Source: an uncultured Prevotellaceae bacterium (lineage in GTDB: Bacteria; Bacteroidota; Bacteroidia; Bacteroidales; Bacteroidaceae). From it: a stretch of 38,270 bases of DNA. The translations under genes and the position numbers were made by a program. The notes below the pieces were generated by a model. The model saw only the letters and a list, made by a program, of their open reading frames with translations. It was not told where the DNA came from and searched no databases. The number at the start of each line of letters is the position of its first letter. The first letter of the stretch is position 1. Location of the stretch: NCBI GenBank assembly GCA_900316355.1, contig ONCQ01000025.1, forward strand, positions 1-38,270, given 5' to 3'. Of this stretch, positions 7,838 through 15,697 are shown one piece after another.

Positions 7838-7895
7838 CGGATAGTTCCCGCCACGCTTCCCGAAGAACAGCGCACCAGGGCGGGACGGTTTTTTT
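7838..7895 (+). ncRNA. Candidate abiF-type structured RNA ending in a terminator just before abi
   Basis: TCCCGCC (7846-7852) pairs with GGCGGGA (7879-7885), enclosing a 26-base loop that itself can form CTT-CCCG-AAG (7856-7865). A run of seven T follows at 7889-7895 after CGG. The promoter at 7802-7833 would therefore make a roughly 58-base RNA terminated two bases before the abi ATG at 7898, with gene expression needing read-through. A conserved 'abiF RNA motif' upstream of Abi_2-family genes is known, and recent work treats such RNAs as antitoxins of AbiF. Assignment to that family here is from position and fold only. It could instead be a simple attenuator. Confidence 0.6.
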
Positions 7896-7897
7896 AT

Positions 7898-8791
7898 ATG
7901 GAATATACCAAACAACCTTTCACCATTGTCGAACAAATAGCAACGCTGAAACAACGGGGCCTCATCTTTGACGATGAGGCTGCTGCTGCGGAGGTGCTTG
8001 AAAACATCAGCTATTTTCGTCTGGCGGCATACTGGCGATTGATGGAGGACGATAGCAGCCGGCATCACTTTCGTGAGAACAGTCATTTCGAAGCGGCTCT
8101 CGACCTCTATCGCTTTGACAGCGAACTGAAATCGCTTGTTTTCCGCGCGATACAGATTATCGAAGTCGCCGTACGAACTCGGATGATTCAACACTTCTCC
8201 ATCAAGTTCGGTTCGTTCTGGTTTATGAAGAAGGAGTTGTTCATCAGCGAAGAACTGTTCCAGAATCATATGAGCAAATTGCGGGATGCCCTTGACAGGA
8301 CACTTGATGACTTCATCTTGGAGCATTTTAAGCAGTACGATACTCCCGATATGCCACCAGCATGGAAAACACTGGAAATGGCTACGCTGAGCACCCTTTC
8401 GCGCATATACAGCAATTTCTCCGATAATGTGACCCGTAAAGAAGTGGCGCGTAGCTTTGGGATTCCACAGCATGAATTTATGCGGAATTGGTTGGAGAAC
8501 TTGACAATCATTCGTAATGTTTGTGCTCATCATGCGCGTCTCTGGAATCGTCGATTTGCCATCAAGATGCGCTTGCCACATCGGTCGAGGCAGCCTTGGA
8601 TAAAAGAATTCGCCTTTCCTGAAGACAGACTTTATCCGCAACTGTGCGCGATTGCCTATTGGCTCAATGCCATTGATCCGTCTAACACATTTGCCACAGA
8701 ACTCAAAGGGCTGTTGGTATCGTATCCGACTGTTGATCCGCGAGCTATGGGATTTCCTGATAGCTGGCAGCAGGAACCCCTTTGGCAATAG
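7898..8791 (+). CDS. Abi_2 family (AbiD/AbiF-like) HEPN abortive-infection protein
   Basis: 297 residues from ATG 7898 (MEYTKQPFTIVEQIATLKQR). The N-terminal pattern P-x-T-x-x-x-Q-x-x-x-L-x-x-RG and SYFRLAAYW (about residues 38-47), the central LYRFDSELKSLVFRAIQIIE, and the C-terminal WLENLTIIRNVCAHHARLWNR with the HEPN motif R-x4-H near residue 210 are characteristic of Abi_2 (PF07751). Family members stop phage growth, presumably by RNA cleavage. The frame opens at 7799, but that stretch covers the promoter and the hairpin, so the later ATG is used. An overlapping minus-strand frame (7778-8851) is a shadow. The gene is a single unit between 37-bp direct repeats, next to two other toxin-antitoxin loci. 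Confidence 0.9.
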   Translation: MEYTKQPFTIVEQIATLKQRGLIFDDEAAAAEVLENISYFRLAAYWRLMEDDSSRHHFRENSHFEAALDLYRFDSELKSLVFRAIQIIEVAVRTRMIQHFSIKFGSFWFMKKELFISEELFQNHMSKLRDALDRTLDDFILEHFKQYDTPDMPPAWKTLEMATLSTLSRIYSNFSDNVTRKEVARSFGIPQHEFMRNWLENLTIIRNVCAHHARLWNRRFAIKMRLPHRSRQPWIKEFAFPEDRLYPQLCAIAYWLNAIDPSNTFATELKGLLVSYPTVDPRAMGFPDSWQQEPLWQ

Positions 8792-8837
8792 TTCCCTTCT
8801 CCCTCGCCCCGTGGCGGGGATTCTTGTATCCGCATAT

Positions 8838-8874
8838 TCATCTTCTGTCATCTGTTTAAGGGGTTAAGGGTTCA
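8838..8874 (+). repeat. Right copy of 37-bp direct repeat flanking the abi cassette
   Basis: 36 of 37 bases are identical to 7697-7733. It lies 46 bases after the abi stop and 14 bases before the premature stop of the truncated toxin at 8889, so the cassette boundary and the toxin break nearly coincide. Confidence 0.9.
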
Positions 8875-8888
8875 GACGCTGTTGCAGA

Positions 8889-9008
8889 TTAGGGCCGAGC
8901 GAAGGATTTAATTATCGTTATAATGTTCTTGAAGAGCTGAGGGTTAGACTTCTTCCATTTGCGTAGCGTCTTGTCCGCTTCCCTGGAATAATCAATGGTA
9001 TAGATCAT
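8889..9008 (-). pseudogene. Truncated YoeB/Txe-type toxin remnant
   Basis: From ATG 9008 the frame gives 39 residues: MIYTIDYSREADKTLRKWKK, then SNPQLFKNIITIIKSFARP and a stop. The pattern (strand, A-D-K-x-L, W-K-K-S-N-P, L-F-K-x-I) is the N-terminal half of RelE-superfamily YoeB/Txe toxins, which cut mRNA in the ribosome and are normally about 85 residues. The catalytic C-terminal half is missing; the sequence beyond is the abi-cassette repeat. Its ATG overlaps the antitoxin stop (ATGA). It is too short to be an active RNase. Confidence 0.75.
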
Positions 9009-9265
9009 AGGCTTTCGAAATAGCGTTGCATCTCCTCTGGGGTGCTACACTTGATGGTTTCGCCATTCGCATATTCTCGGCGAGCTTTGTTGATGGAGCG
9101 TCGCATGACGGGAGTGATGGCATTGTCATCGTTGATGTTGGCCACACGCACCGATGCCACGCCACGTATCATCTTCAGAGCCCGTTTGATATCGGCCACG
9201 AGCGCATTATCTTCCAGAGTGATAACCATCTGGGGCGGCTTGGAAAAAGATGTTGCTACTGCCAT
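9005..9265 (-). CDS. Antitoxin-like protein paired with the toxin remnant
   Basis: 86 residues (MAVATSFSKPPQMVITLEDN). It has a strand-helix N-terminus and a helical C-terminus (SINKARREYANGETIKCSTP, then EEMQRYFESL) like antitoxins of RelB/YefM-type pairs in Bacteroidota, and the four-base ATGA overlap with the YoeB-like remnant supports the pairing. Middle residues about 27-50 (KMIRGVASVRVANI) resemble the segment often annotated in small Bacteroidota antitoxins. With the toxin truncated it is an orphan. A TATCTTTG box on the minus strand at 9295-9302 may drive it. Confidence 0.65.
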   Translation of the reverse strand: MAVATSFSKPPQMVITLEDNALVADIKRALKMIRGVASVRVANINDDNAITPVMRRSINKARREYANGETIKCSTPEEMQRYFESL

Positions 9266-9294
9266 AATCTTAATGTATTAATGAATATTCGCCA

Positions 9295-9302
9295 CAAAGA
9301 TA
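9295..9302 (-). promoter_or_regulatory. -7 box for the orphan antitoxin
   Basis: The minus strand reads TATCTTTG, an exact TAnnTTTG, about 30 bases before the antitoxin ATG at 9265. No -33 TTTG is evident. Confidence 0.5.
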
Positions 9303-9415
9303 GTCATTATTTTCGATTCGAAGATGTACAGCTGACACTTTTTCCTCACTCCCACCCTTTTTTTTGCTCTTTTCGCGCGAGCGGGTCTTAAAAAGCGACT
9401 TCTCAGGGCAAAAAG

Positions 9416-9456
9416 GGAGGGCGGTGCCGTCCGTTGTCGTGGAAGCACCGCCCTCC
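9416..9456 (-). terminator. Terminator of the lipoprotein gene
   Basis: GGAGGGCGGTGC (9416-9427) pairs perfectly with GCACCGCCCTCC (9445-9456), 12 bp with a 17-base loop, followed on the minus strand by CCTTTTT. It lies 56 bases past the stop at 9512 and closes the leftward SIMPL-greA-lipoprotein unit. Confidence 0.75.
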
Positions 9457-9511
9457 ATTCAGTAAAACAGCAATAGCGTTTTTCGGGGCGCCATGCGTTA
9501 TAAGGGATAAG

Positions 9512-10303
9512 TTACTCTACGTTGGCCGGGAAGGTCCTTTTCCATATCTCGGTGACCTTCTTGTCGAAGAAGCCGGTCTTGGTGACGGCGACGGTGACCT
9601 CTACGGCCAGCACATCGTTGACGTGTTCGTCGGCGATTTGGTTACAGTTGGTTATGAGGCCCTGAGTGCTGGTTTCATCGTCCAGCCAAGGCTTCGTGAA
9701 TTCTTCCTGATAAGGTGTTTCGAACACCGAGGTGACACTGTGTATGATAGTTCCTCCCGTTGGCGAATTGGTGGCCTCGTGTTTGCTCACCAATTTCCTC
9801 AGCGTTGTGAGGCTGGCCTGGTAGGTCTCTTCGTCGAGTGTGGCTTTCTTGGCCTCCAATGCGGCGTAGGCCTCATCCCTGTTGGTGACGAAGGCGTAAT
9901 AGACGTATGGATTGGTGAGAGCTTGGCCGAACTCGTAGTTGGCGATGACAGTCGATACATCCTGGCTTCCTACGGCGCTCGCGATGCGGACGAGTTCGTA
10001 CTTGAGATAGACGCTCTTGATGTCGGTGTAGCGTTTCTTGACGCCATCGCAAGCGGATTTCATCTGACTGTCCTGGTTGTCTTTGTGATAGGTATAGACC
10101 GTACCGTCGGTGCCGATGGCGTTGTTGAAAGCCGTCTGTAACTGATTGGTTTCATCGGTGTAGTACCTTGCATATTCCACTAATTTCACTTCATACCTGT
10201 AGGTAGTGGGGGTTTCCTCCTCAGCAGAGCAGGAGGTGAACACTGTTGTTGTGGCCCCGCAACAAAGGACGGCGGCGAGCGTCATAAGAATCTTTTTCAT
10301 CAC
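9512..10303 (-). CDS. Uncharacterised lipoprotein
   Basis: 263 residues from ATG 10303, or 262 from the adjacent ATG 10300 (MKKILMTLAAVLCCGATTTV). A lipobox, VFTSC-S, puts the lipid-bearing Cys near residue 25, followed by an acidic SAEEE that favours surface or outer-membrane retention in this phylum. The mature part (Y-R-Y-E-V-K-L-V-E-Y, then regularly spaced Tyr and charged residues) has no family I can name. It sits 40 bases after greA on the same strand, so it may share its message, and ends at a strong terminator. Confidence 0.7.
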   Translation of the reverse strand: MMKKILMTLAAVLCCGATTTVFTSCSAEEETPTTYRYEVKLVEYARYYTDETNQLQTAFNNAIGTDGTVYTYHKDNQDSQMKSACDGVKKRYTDIKSVYLKYELVRIASAVGSQDVSTVIANYEFGQALTNPYVYYAFVTNRDEAYAALEAKKATLDEETYQASLTTLRKLVSKHEATNSPTGGTIIHSVTSVFETPYQEEFTKPWLDDETSTQGLITNCNQIADEHVNDVLAVEVTVAVTKTGFFDKKVTEIWKRTFPANVE

Positions 10304-10343
10304 TTAATTTGTTAATGGTTTGTGTGTAATAATCGTCGTATTT

Positions 10344-10847
10344 TTACATATCAGCGGCCTCGTCGGGGGCTTCGCTGGGCGCCTCGCCGAGTGTGATGCT
10401 GTCGATGCGGAGTTTGAGGGCACCGGCGGGCACCTGCACCTCTACGGTGTCGCCCACTTTCTTGTTGAGCAGTGCCTGTCCGATGGGCGACTTGATGGAG
10501 ATCTTGCCTTCGCGAAGGTTGGCTTCGTGGGGACTGGCGATAGTGTAGGTCATCTTGCTGCCGTTGGTGAGATTGGTCATCTCCACCCTGCTGAGTAAGC
10601 CGACACTGTCGCCGTGGAGGCGCGACATGTCGATGACACGGGCGAACTCCAGCACGCGCTGCTTGAAGCGTATGCGCCCCAAGAGGCGGGCCTGCTCGCG
10701 CTTGGCGGCGTGGTATTCAAAGTTCTCGCTCAGGTCGCCCTTGTCGCGGGCCTCCGAGATTTCCTGCTTCACGCGCGGCAGCTCGCTCTCCAGCTGCCTG
10801 AGCTCGGCCACGAGTTTGTCGTAGCCTTCCTGTGACATATATTCCAT
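10344..10847 (-). CDS. greA: Transcription elongation factor GreA
   Basis: 167 residues, close to the usual 157-160 with a short acidic tail. The N-terminal coiled coil contains EARDKGDLSENFEYHAAKRE (about residues 32-51) with the acidic tip (D-x-x-E) that GreA inserts into the RNA polymerase secondary channel to trigger cleavage of backtracked RNA. The C-terminal FKBP-like domain has SPIGQALLNKKVGDTVEV (about residues 119-136). An alternative start is ATG 10838 (MSQEGYDKL). It follows the SIMPL gene by 27 bases on the same strand. Confidence 0.95.
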   Translation of the reverse strand: MEYMSQEGYDKLVAELRQLESELPRVKQEISEARDKGDLSENFEYHAAKREQARLLGRIRFKQRVLEFARVIDMSRLHGDSVGLLSRVEMTNLTNGSKMTYTIASPHEANLREGKISIKSPIGQALLNKKVGDTVEVQVPAGALKLRIDSITLGEAPSEAPDEAADM

Positions 10848-10874
10848 GTCTGTTCTGCTATGTCAACAGAGGGG

Positions 10875-11597
10875 TTAGTCCTTGAGGTAATAGACGACGG
10901 TGGTGACCACGCGGACGTTCTTGAGCCAGGGCGTGTTCTGGTCGCGGCTGTCGATGCTGAACTGCCCTTGGTCGGCGGTGCGTATCTTGCCCAGCTCGCT
11001 GTCGGAGTCCTCGGCGAAGCGCTCGGCGGTCTTGCGGGCGTTCTTGGTGGCCTCGGCAATCATCTCGGGCTTGATGTTGTTGAGTCCCGTGAACTCATAG
11101 GTCACGACGGAGCCCTCGTCGTACTCATTGCCGACGATGGTGATGCCCTGGCGCATGAGCTCTGCCTGGCGGCTCACGAGCTTGCGCACGAGATCGACAT
11201 TCCTGGAGACGACGGTGACGACGCAGTTGGCCTTGTAGCGGTAGCGCACGGTCTCGCTGGAGTAGCTCATGTTGGCCTGCTGGTCCACGAGCGTGGGGGG
11301 CGCCAGCGATATCTCATCATCGCTGAAGCCGTTGGCCTTGAGGAAACCGACGATGGTCTTGGTGTTCTTCTCAATGCGGTCATAGAGCTCTGCCGGCTCG
11401 TTGCCGAGTTCCTTGAACTTCAGCGGCCACGTGGCCTTGTCGGCCTTGACTTCCTTCTCGGAGAGACCCTTGGCGGTGACGGTGCGGTCGAGTTCCTTGA
11501 ACTGCACGATGCCTTGTTTGATGGCTTTGCAGCCAAAGAATATACCACATGCGAGGATCAGCGCCTCGCCGAAAAACTTGAAATGAAAGGTTTTCAT
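10875..11597 (-). CDS. SIMPL domain (DUF541) periplasmic protein
   Basis: 240 residues. One N-terminal hydrophobic segment (about 10-24, ALILACGIFFGCKAI) acts as a signal anchor. Next comes the DUF541 pattern: RTVTAKGLSEKEVKADKATW, the helix NTKTIVGFLKANGFSDDEI, and the C-terminal ATKNARKTAERFAEDSDSEL with the final VRVVTTVVYYLKD. Family members are periplasmic or membrane-anchored and poorly understood, with stress or signalling roles proposed. It is the first gene of the leftward unit with greA. A -7 box lies at 11637-11644, and its control region is shared with the divergent cbiA. Confidence 0.88.
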   Translation of the reverse strand: MKTFHFKFFGEALILACGIFFGCKAIKQGIVQFKELDRTVTAKGLSEKEVKADKATWPLKFKELGNEPAELYDRIEKNTKTIVGFLKANGFSDDEISLAPPTLVDQQANMSYSSETVRYRYKANCVVTVVSRNVDLVRKLVSRQAELMRQGITIVGNEYDEGSVVTYEFTGLNNIKPEMIAEATKNARKTAERFAEDSDSELGKIRTADQGQFSIDSRDQNTPWLKNVRVVTTVVYYLKD

Positions 11598-11636
11598 AGT
11601 CGTATGGAATAATGATAATTGATGTTATTTCGCTGG

Positions 11637-11644
11637 CAAAGGTA
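11637..11644 (-). promoter_or_regulatory. -7 box for the SIMPL-greA unit
   Basis: The minus strand reads TACCTTTG, an exact TAnnTTTG, 39 bases before the SIMPL ATG. It is divergent from the cbiA promoter about 100 bases away. Confidence 0.65.
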
Positions 11645-11723
11645 TATATTTTTGCGGGAAGCGCGCAAGAAAGAAGCCACAAAATGAGACAAACCTGCTT
11701 TTTTGCATTCTTTTCTATCTTTT

Positions 11724-11755
11724 TTTGGAGGTTCAAAAGATTATACTTACATTTG
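11724..11755 (+). promoter_or_regulatory. cbiA promoter, placing the start codon at or beside the transcription start
   Basis: TTTG at 11724-11727 and TACATTTG at 11748-11755 with a 20-base spacer match the -33/-7 consensus. The cbiA ATG is at 11760, only four bases after the -7 box, so the message would be leaderless or nearly so, and there is no room for a cobalamin riboswitch. Confidence 0.7.
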
Positions 11756-11759
11756 CCGC

Positions 11760-13097
11760 ATGAATCCACGATGGCTGATAGCGGCACCTATGAGCGGCTC
11801 GGGCAAGACAACGATTGCGCGAGGGCTGATGGCGTTGTTTGCCCGCCGAGGGTGGCGCGTGCAGCCCTTCAAATGCGGACCGGACTACATCGACACGAAG
11901 TTCCATGCCGCCGCCTGCGGGCGCCCCAGCATCAATCTGGACACGTTCATGGCCTCACGCCATCATGTGCGGGAGCTCTTCGAGCGCTATGCGCGCGAGG
12001 CTGACATCTGCATCATCGAGGGGATGATGGGGCTGTTCGACGGCTACGACCGCGACCGCGGCTCGTCGGCAGAGGTGGCCGCCACGCTGGACGTCCCCAT
12101 CGTGCTCGTCGTGGATGCTCGCTCGGCCGCCTTCTCGATGGCCGCCCTCCTGCAGGGCTTCCTGCATTTCCGCCCGGAGCTGCGCTTTGCCGGCATCATC
12201 TTCAATCGCGTGGGCAGCGAGCGCCATGCGGCAATGCTGCGCGAGGTGGCTGCCGAGGTGGGCATCGACTGTCTGGGCTGTCTGCCCAAGAGTGCGCAGC
12301 TGGAGCAAGGCTCGCGCTATCTGGGCCTCGACTTCTCCGAGGCGGCAGAGACAGACGAGCTCATGCGCCTGCTGGAGGAGCACATAGACCTCGACAAGCT
12401 GACGCAGACGGGACTGCCTGCCGACCATGATGAGAGCGCTACGCCAAGCCCTGAGGGCTGCACGCCTTGCGCCCACGCGGCACCCGCCGCCGACCGGCAG
12501 AGCGCCGGCCTCACCCTGGTGGCACGCAACGACGAGGCGTTCTCCTTCATCTATGAGGAGACGCTGGAGCAGCTGCGCCAGCGAGGGCCGTTCCGCTTCT
12601 TTGACCCCGAGGAGCCCGGCGATGCGGGTGTCCTCCGTCTGCTCGCAGCGCTCATAGGGAGTGATGAGGGCGTGGCGCTGCTCTATCTGCCAGGCGGCTA
12701 TCCCGAGAAGCATGTGGAGAAGCTGGTGGCCAACGAAGCGCTCCGCAATGCCATCCGCGACTATGCCGAACGCGGCGGCCGCATCGTGGCGGAATGCGGG
12801 GGGATGATGTACCTCTGCCAGAGCATCGTGGACGACGAGGGCGAGCACCCCATGTGCGGCGTACTGCCCTACTCCATCACTGCCCGCAAGGCCGACCGCC
12901 ACCTCTCTCTCGGCTACCGGCGCTTCGAGCTGGACGGACGGGAATATCGCGGTCATGAGTTTCACTACACACAGTTCCTGGGCCCCACGCCGCCCTCCGC
13001 ATGCCAGGTCTTTAATGCCAAAGGAGAACCGGTGGCCACGCCGGTGTTCCGCCATAAGAATGTGCTCGCCAGCTATACGCACCTGTATTGCTCTTGA
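11760..13097 (+). CDS. cbiA: Cobyrinate a,c-diamide synthase
   Basis: 445 residues from ATG 11760 (MNPRWLIAAPMSGSGKTTIA). It amidates the a and c side chains of cobyrinate with glutamine and ATP. The N-terminal P-loop domain has APMSGSGKTT (residues 9-18), KCGPDYID and IIEGMMGLFDG. The C-terminal class I glutaminase domain carries the nucleophile region RIVAECGGMMYL (about residue 345) and the His of HEFHYTQFL near the end. The domains are joined by a long low-complexity linker (about residues 215-245, HDESATPSPEGCTPC) not typical of the family and possibly repeat-derived. It is the first gene of the rightward cbiA-cbiP-cobD-cbiB set. The frame opens at 11703, but that part spans the promoter. 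Confidence 0.95.
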   Translation: MNPRWLIAAPMSGSGKTTIARGLMALFARRGWRVQPFKCGPDYIDTKFHAAACGRPSINLDTFMASRHHVRELFERYAREADICIIEGMMGLFDGYDRDRGSSAEVAATLDVPIVLVVDARSAAFSMAALLQGFLHFRPELRFAGIIFNRVGSERHAAMLREVAAEVGIDCLGCLPKSAQLEQGSRYLGLDFSEAAETDELMRLLEEHIDLDKLTQTGLPADHDESATPSPEGCTPCAHAAPAADRQSAGLTLVARNDEAFSFIYEETLEQLRQRGPFRFFDPEEPGDAGVLRLLAALIGSDEGVALLYLPGGYPEKHVEKLVANEALRNAIRDYAERGGRIVAECGGMMYLCQSIVDDEGEHPMCGVLPYSITARKADRHLSLGYRRFELDGREYRGHEFHYTQFLGPTPPSACQVFNAKGEPVATPVFRHKNVLASYTHLYCS

Positions 13098-13253
13098 CGA
13101 ATGACGAATGACGAAGGCTGCGATTAAGCGAGAGGAGAGTCAAGCTCGCTTGAACTATCCCGAGCGTGAGCAGGCTCGACTGAAGGTCAATGACGAATGA
13201 CGAATGAAACTTGAAACCTGAAACCTGAACCTTTAAACTTTAAACATAAAAAA
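13093..13253. repeat. Micro-repeat patches between cbiA and cbiP
   Basis: The 156-base gap holds no gene. It is built of short iterated units: GACGAATGAC three times at the left and again near 13190-13207, then GAAACTTGAAACCTGAAACC and TTTAAACTTTAAAC running up to the cbiP start. The same unit families recur, inverted, at 198-233 (CAAGTTTCAGGTTT) and 1070-1093 (CATTCGTCATTCC), and inside cbiB at 15987-16003. Confidence 0.75.
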
Positions 13254-14738
13254 ATGCACCCTATCATGTTCGCCGGCACCGGCAGCGACGTAGGCAAGAG
13301 CGTGGTGGCCACCGCCTTCTGCCGTATCTTCCGACAGGACGGCTACAGCCCTGCGCCCTTCAAGGCGCAGAACATGGCGCTGAACTCCTATGCCACCCCC
13401 GAGGGACTGGAGATAGGGCGCGCACAGGCTGTGCAGGCCGAGGCCGCCGGCATCCCCTGCCACACGGATATGAACCCCCTGCTGCTGAAACCCAGCTCCG
13501 ACCACACCTCGCAGGTGGTGCTCAACGGCCGCCCCATCGGCAACCGCGACGCGTATGACTTCTGGCGGCGAGGCCGCACCACGACCTGCGCCTCGCGGTT
13601 CTCCTGCGAGGAACAGACCTTGGATTTCCGGCAGGAGGTCTGCGCCGCCTTCGACCGTCTGGCAGCGCGCTACAACCCCATCGTCATGGAGGGCGCCGGC
13701 AGCATCTCAGAGCTGAACCTGCGCGACACAGACCTCGTGAACTTGCCGATGGCGCGCTATGCCAAGGCGTGCGTGATTCTCGTGGCCGACATCGACCGCG
13801 GCGGCGTCTTCGCCTCGGCCTACGGCAGCATCGCACTGCAGACGCCCGAAGACCGCAGCCTCATCAAAGGCATCATCATCAACAAGTTCCGCGGCGACCT
13901 GCGCCTCTTCGACAGCGGGCGCAAGATGCTGGAGGACATCTGCGGCGTGCCCGTGCTGGGCGTGATACCGTATGCCAAGGATATTCACATCGAGGAAGAG
14001 GACAGCGTGGTGCTGGGCGAAAAGCTGAAAGCCAGAAGCGAGCAGGCTGCTGCCGGAAGGGTGAACATCGCCGTGGTGCTGCTGCGCCATATCAGCAATT
14101 TCACGGACTTCGACACACTGGAACGCGACCCTCGCGTGAACCTCTTCTACACCAACAACACCGATGACATCAGCCACGCCGACATCATCATCGTGCCAGG
14201 CAGCAAGGCCACCCTCGACGACCTGCTGGAGCTGCGCCGCAACGGCTGCGCACAGGCCATCCAGCGTGCTCACCGCGACGGGAAGAGGATTGTGGGCATC
14301 TGCGGCGGCTATCAGATGCTGGGACAGATGGTGGAAGACCCCGAAGGCATCGAGGGCGATGTCGCGCGACTGCCGGGACTGGGACTGCTGCCCATCACCA
14401 CCACGATGGCAAACGAGAAGACCACACGACAGACGACCTTCGAGTTTCAAGGCGAGAAATGCCAGGGCTACGAGATTCACCAAGGTGTCAGCACGCTGGC
14501 AGACGGGCGTCAGGCAGACGCCATCGTGCAGACGGAACGCTGCATCGGCACCTATATCCACGGCTTCCTGGACAACAGCCCCGTCATCGAGTATCTGCTG
14601 CGCGGCTTCGACACACAGGCCCTCTCTCCTGCCCTCTCACCACAAGAATATAAGGAACAGCAGTACGACCTGCTGGCCGACCATGTGCGCCGCCATGTGG
14701 ACATCGACCGAATATACCAAATCCTGCAAGCACCATGA
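13254..14738 (+). CDS. cbiP: Cobyric acid synthase
   Basis: 494 residues, normal length. It amidates side chains b, d, e and g of adenosylcobyrinate diamide. The N-terminal dethiobiotin-synthetase-like domain shows FAGTGSDVGKS (residues 6-16), APFKAQNMALNSY and EGAGSISELNL; the glutaminase domain has RIVGICGGYQML (Cys near 349), GYEIHQG and GTYIHGFLD (His). Near the C-terminus, ALSPALSPQEYKEQ looks like a degraded copy of the LSPxPSP repeat-derived peptide found elsewhere in the window. The stop overlaps the next start (ATGA at 14735). Also called cobQ. Confidence 0.95.
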   Translation: MHPIMFAGTGSDVGKSVVATAFCRIFRQDGYSPAPFKAQNMALNSYATPEGLEIGRAQAVQAEAAGIPCHTDMNPLLLKPSSDHTSQVVLNGRPIGNRDAYDFWRRGRTTTCASRFSCEEQTLDFRQEVCAAFDRLAARYNPIVMEGAGSISELNLRDTDLVNLPMARYAKACVILVADIDRGGVFASAYGSIALQTPEDRSLIKGIIINKFRGDLRLFDSGRKMLEDICGVPVLGVIPYAKDIHIEEEDSVVLGEKLKARSEQAAAGRVNIAVVLLRHISNFTDFDTLERDPRVNLFYTNNTDDISHADIIIVPGSKATLDDLLELRRNGCAQAIQRAHRDGKRIVGICGGYQMLGQMVEDPEGIEGDVARLPGLGLLPITTTMANEKTTRQTTFEFQGEKCQGYEIHQGVSTLADGRQADAIVQTERCIGTYIHGFLDNSPVIEYLLRGFDTQALSPALSPQEYKEQQYDLLADHVRRHVDIDRIYQILQAP

Positions 14739-15697
14739 TTCAAGGCCACGGCGACGATATCTATCAGTACACGGGCATCCGGGCGAACTTCAGCTCCAAC
14801 ATCTATGCCCACCAGAGCCACCAAGCCCTCATGGACTTCTTGGCGGCACAGCCACAGCTCATCGATCACTATCCGGAACCTGAGGCATGGTCGCTGGAGC
14901 GCCTGATAGCCGAGCGGCTGAGCATCGAACCCGCCAACGTCATCGTCACCAGCGGCGCCACAGAGGCCATCTATCTCGTGGCACAGACGTTCCCGTTTCG
15001 CGCCGTCATCCCCACGCCCACCTTCAGCGAGTATGCCGATGCTTGCCGCATGTTCGGCCGTGAAGAGGGCGGCGAGAGCACCATGCTGTGGCTCTGCAAC
15101 CCCAACAACCCCACAGGCGAGGTCTATGACCAGACATACATCGACCGCATGATGGCAGAGCACCAGCTGGTGGTGCTGGACCAGTCCTACGAGCACTACA
15201 CCCCGCAGCATGTGATGTCGGCGCAGGAAGGCTGCCGCACAGCGCGCTGCGTGCAGATTCACTCCATGACGAAGACCTATGGTGTGCCGGGTCTGCGGCT
15301 GGGATTCATCACGGCACACGAACAGCTCACGGCACGCATCCGCGAGAAGCTGCGCCCGTGGGCTGTCTCGCCATTGGCCATCGAGGCGGGGAAGTACCTG
15401 TTGGCACACGATGAACTCATCTGCCGACCTGACTTCGACGAGGCACAACGCCTGCGCCAGCGGCTGCAGGAGATAGAGGGCGTGGAGGTGATGCCCACAC
15501 AAACGAATTTCATGCTCTGCCGACTGACCTGCGGCACGGCAGCCGCGCTGAAGGACTACCTCGCACGCCAACACGGCCTCCTCATCCGCGATGCCTCGAA
15601 CTTCGAGGGACTCACGCCGCAGCACTTCCGCATAGCGGCACAGCGGCCGGAGGAGAACGATGCGCTGGTGGAGGGGATGGTAAGGTTTAAGGGTTAA
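14735..15697 (+). CDS. cobD: PLP-dependent aminotransferase, threonine-phosphate decarboxylase type
   Basis: 320 residues. Fold-type I aminotransferase with VTSGATEAIYL, LCNPNNPTGEVYD and the PLP-lysine motif HSMTKTYGVPGLRLGF (Lys near residue 181). In cobalamin clusters this family decarboxylates threonine phosphate to the aminopropanol phosphate used by CbiB, and it is adjacent to cbiB here. The opening GHGDDIYQYTGIRANFSSNI resembles the start of Salmonella CobD, but the protein is shorter (320 against 364), mainly from a shortened region around residue 105. A histidinol-phosphate aminotransferase is the alternative; context argues against it. Confidence 0.88.
   Translation: MIQGHGDDIYQYTGIRANFSSNIYAHQSHQALMDFLAAQPQLIDHYPEPEAWSLERLIAERLSIEPANVIVTSGATEAIYLVAQTFPFRAVIPTPTFSEYADACRMFGREEGGESTMLWLCNPNNPTGEVYDQTYIDRMMAEHQLVVLDQSYEHYTPQHVMSAQEGCRTARCVQIHSMTKTYGVPGLRLGFITAHEQLTARIREKLRPWAVSPLAIEAGKYLLAHDELICRPDFDEAQRLRQRLQEIEGVEVMPTQTNFMLCRLTCGTAAALKDYLARQHGLLIRDASNFEGLTPQHFRIAAQRPEENDALVEGMVRFKG

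Noticed and set aside
7778-8851. 357-codon open frame on the minus strand opposite the Abi_2 gene
   Set aside because: It lacks recognisable domains, covers the abi promoter, hairpin and terminator, and the plus-strand frame has clear Abi_2 motifs including the R-x4-H site.
9270-9458. 62-codon minus frame containing MEGGASTTTDG
   Set aside because: It runs through the lipoprotein terminator hairpin and the antitoxin promoter.
11955-13082. Long (375-codon) antisense frame opposite cbiA, and similar ones opposite cbiP and cobD
   Set aside because: GC-rich coding sequence leaves antisense frames open; the plus frames hold all pathway motifs.
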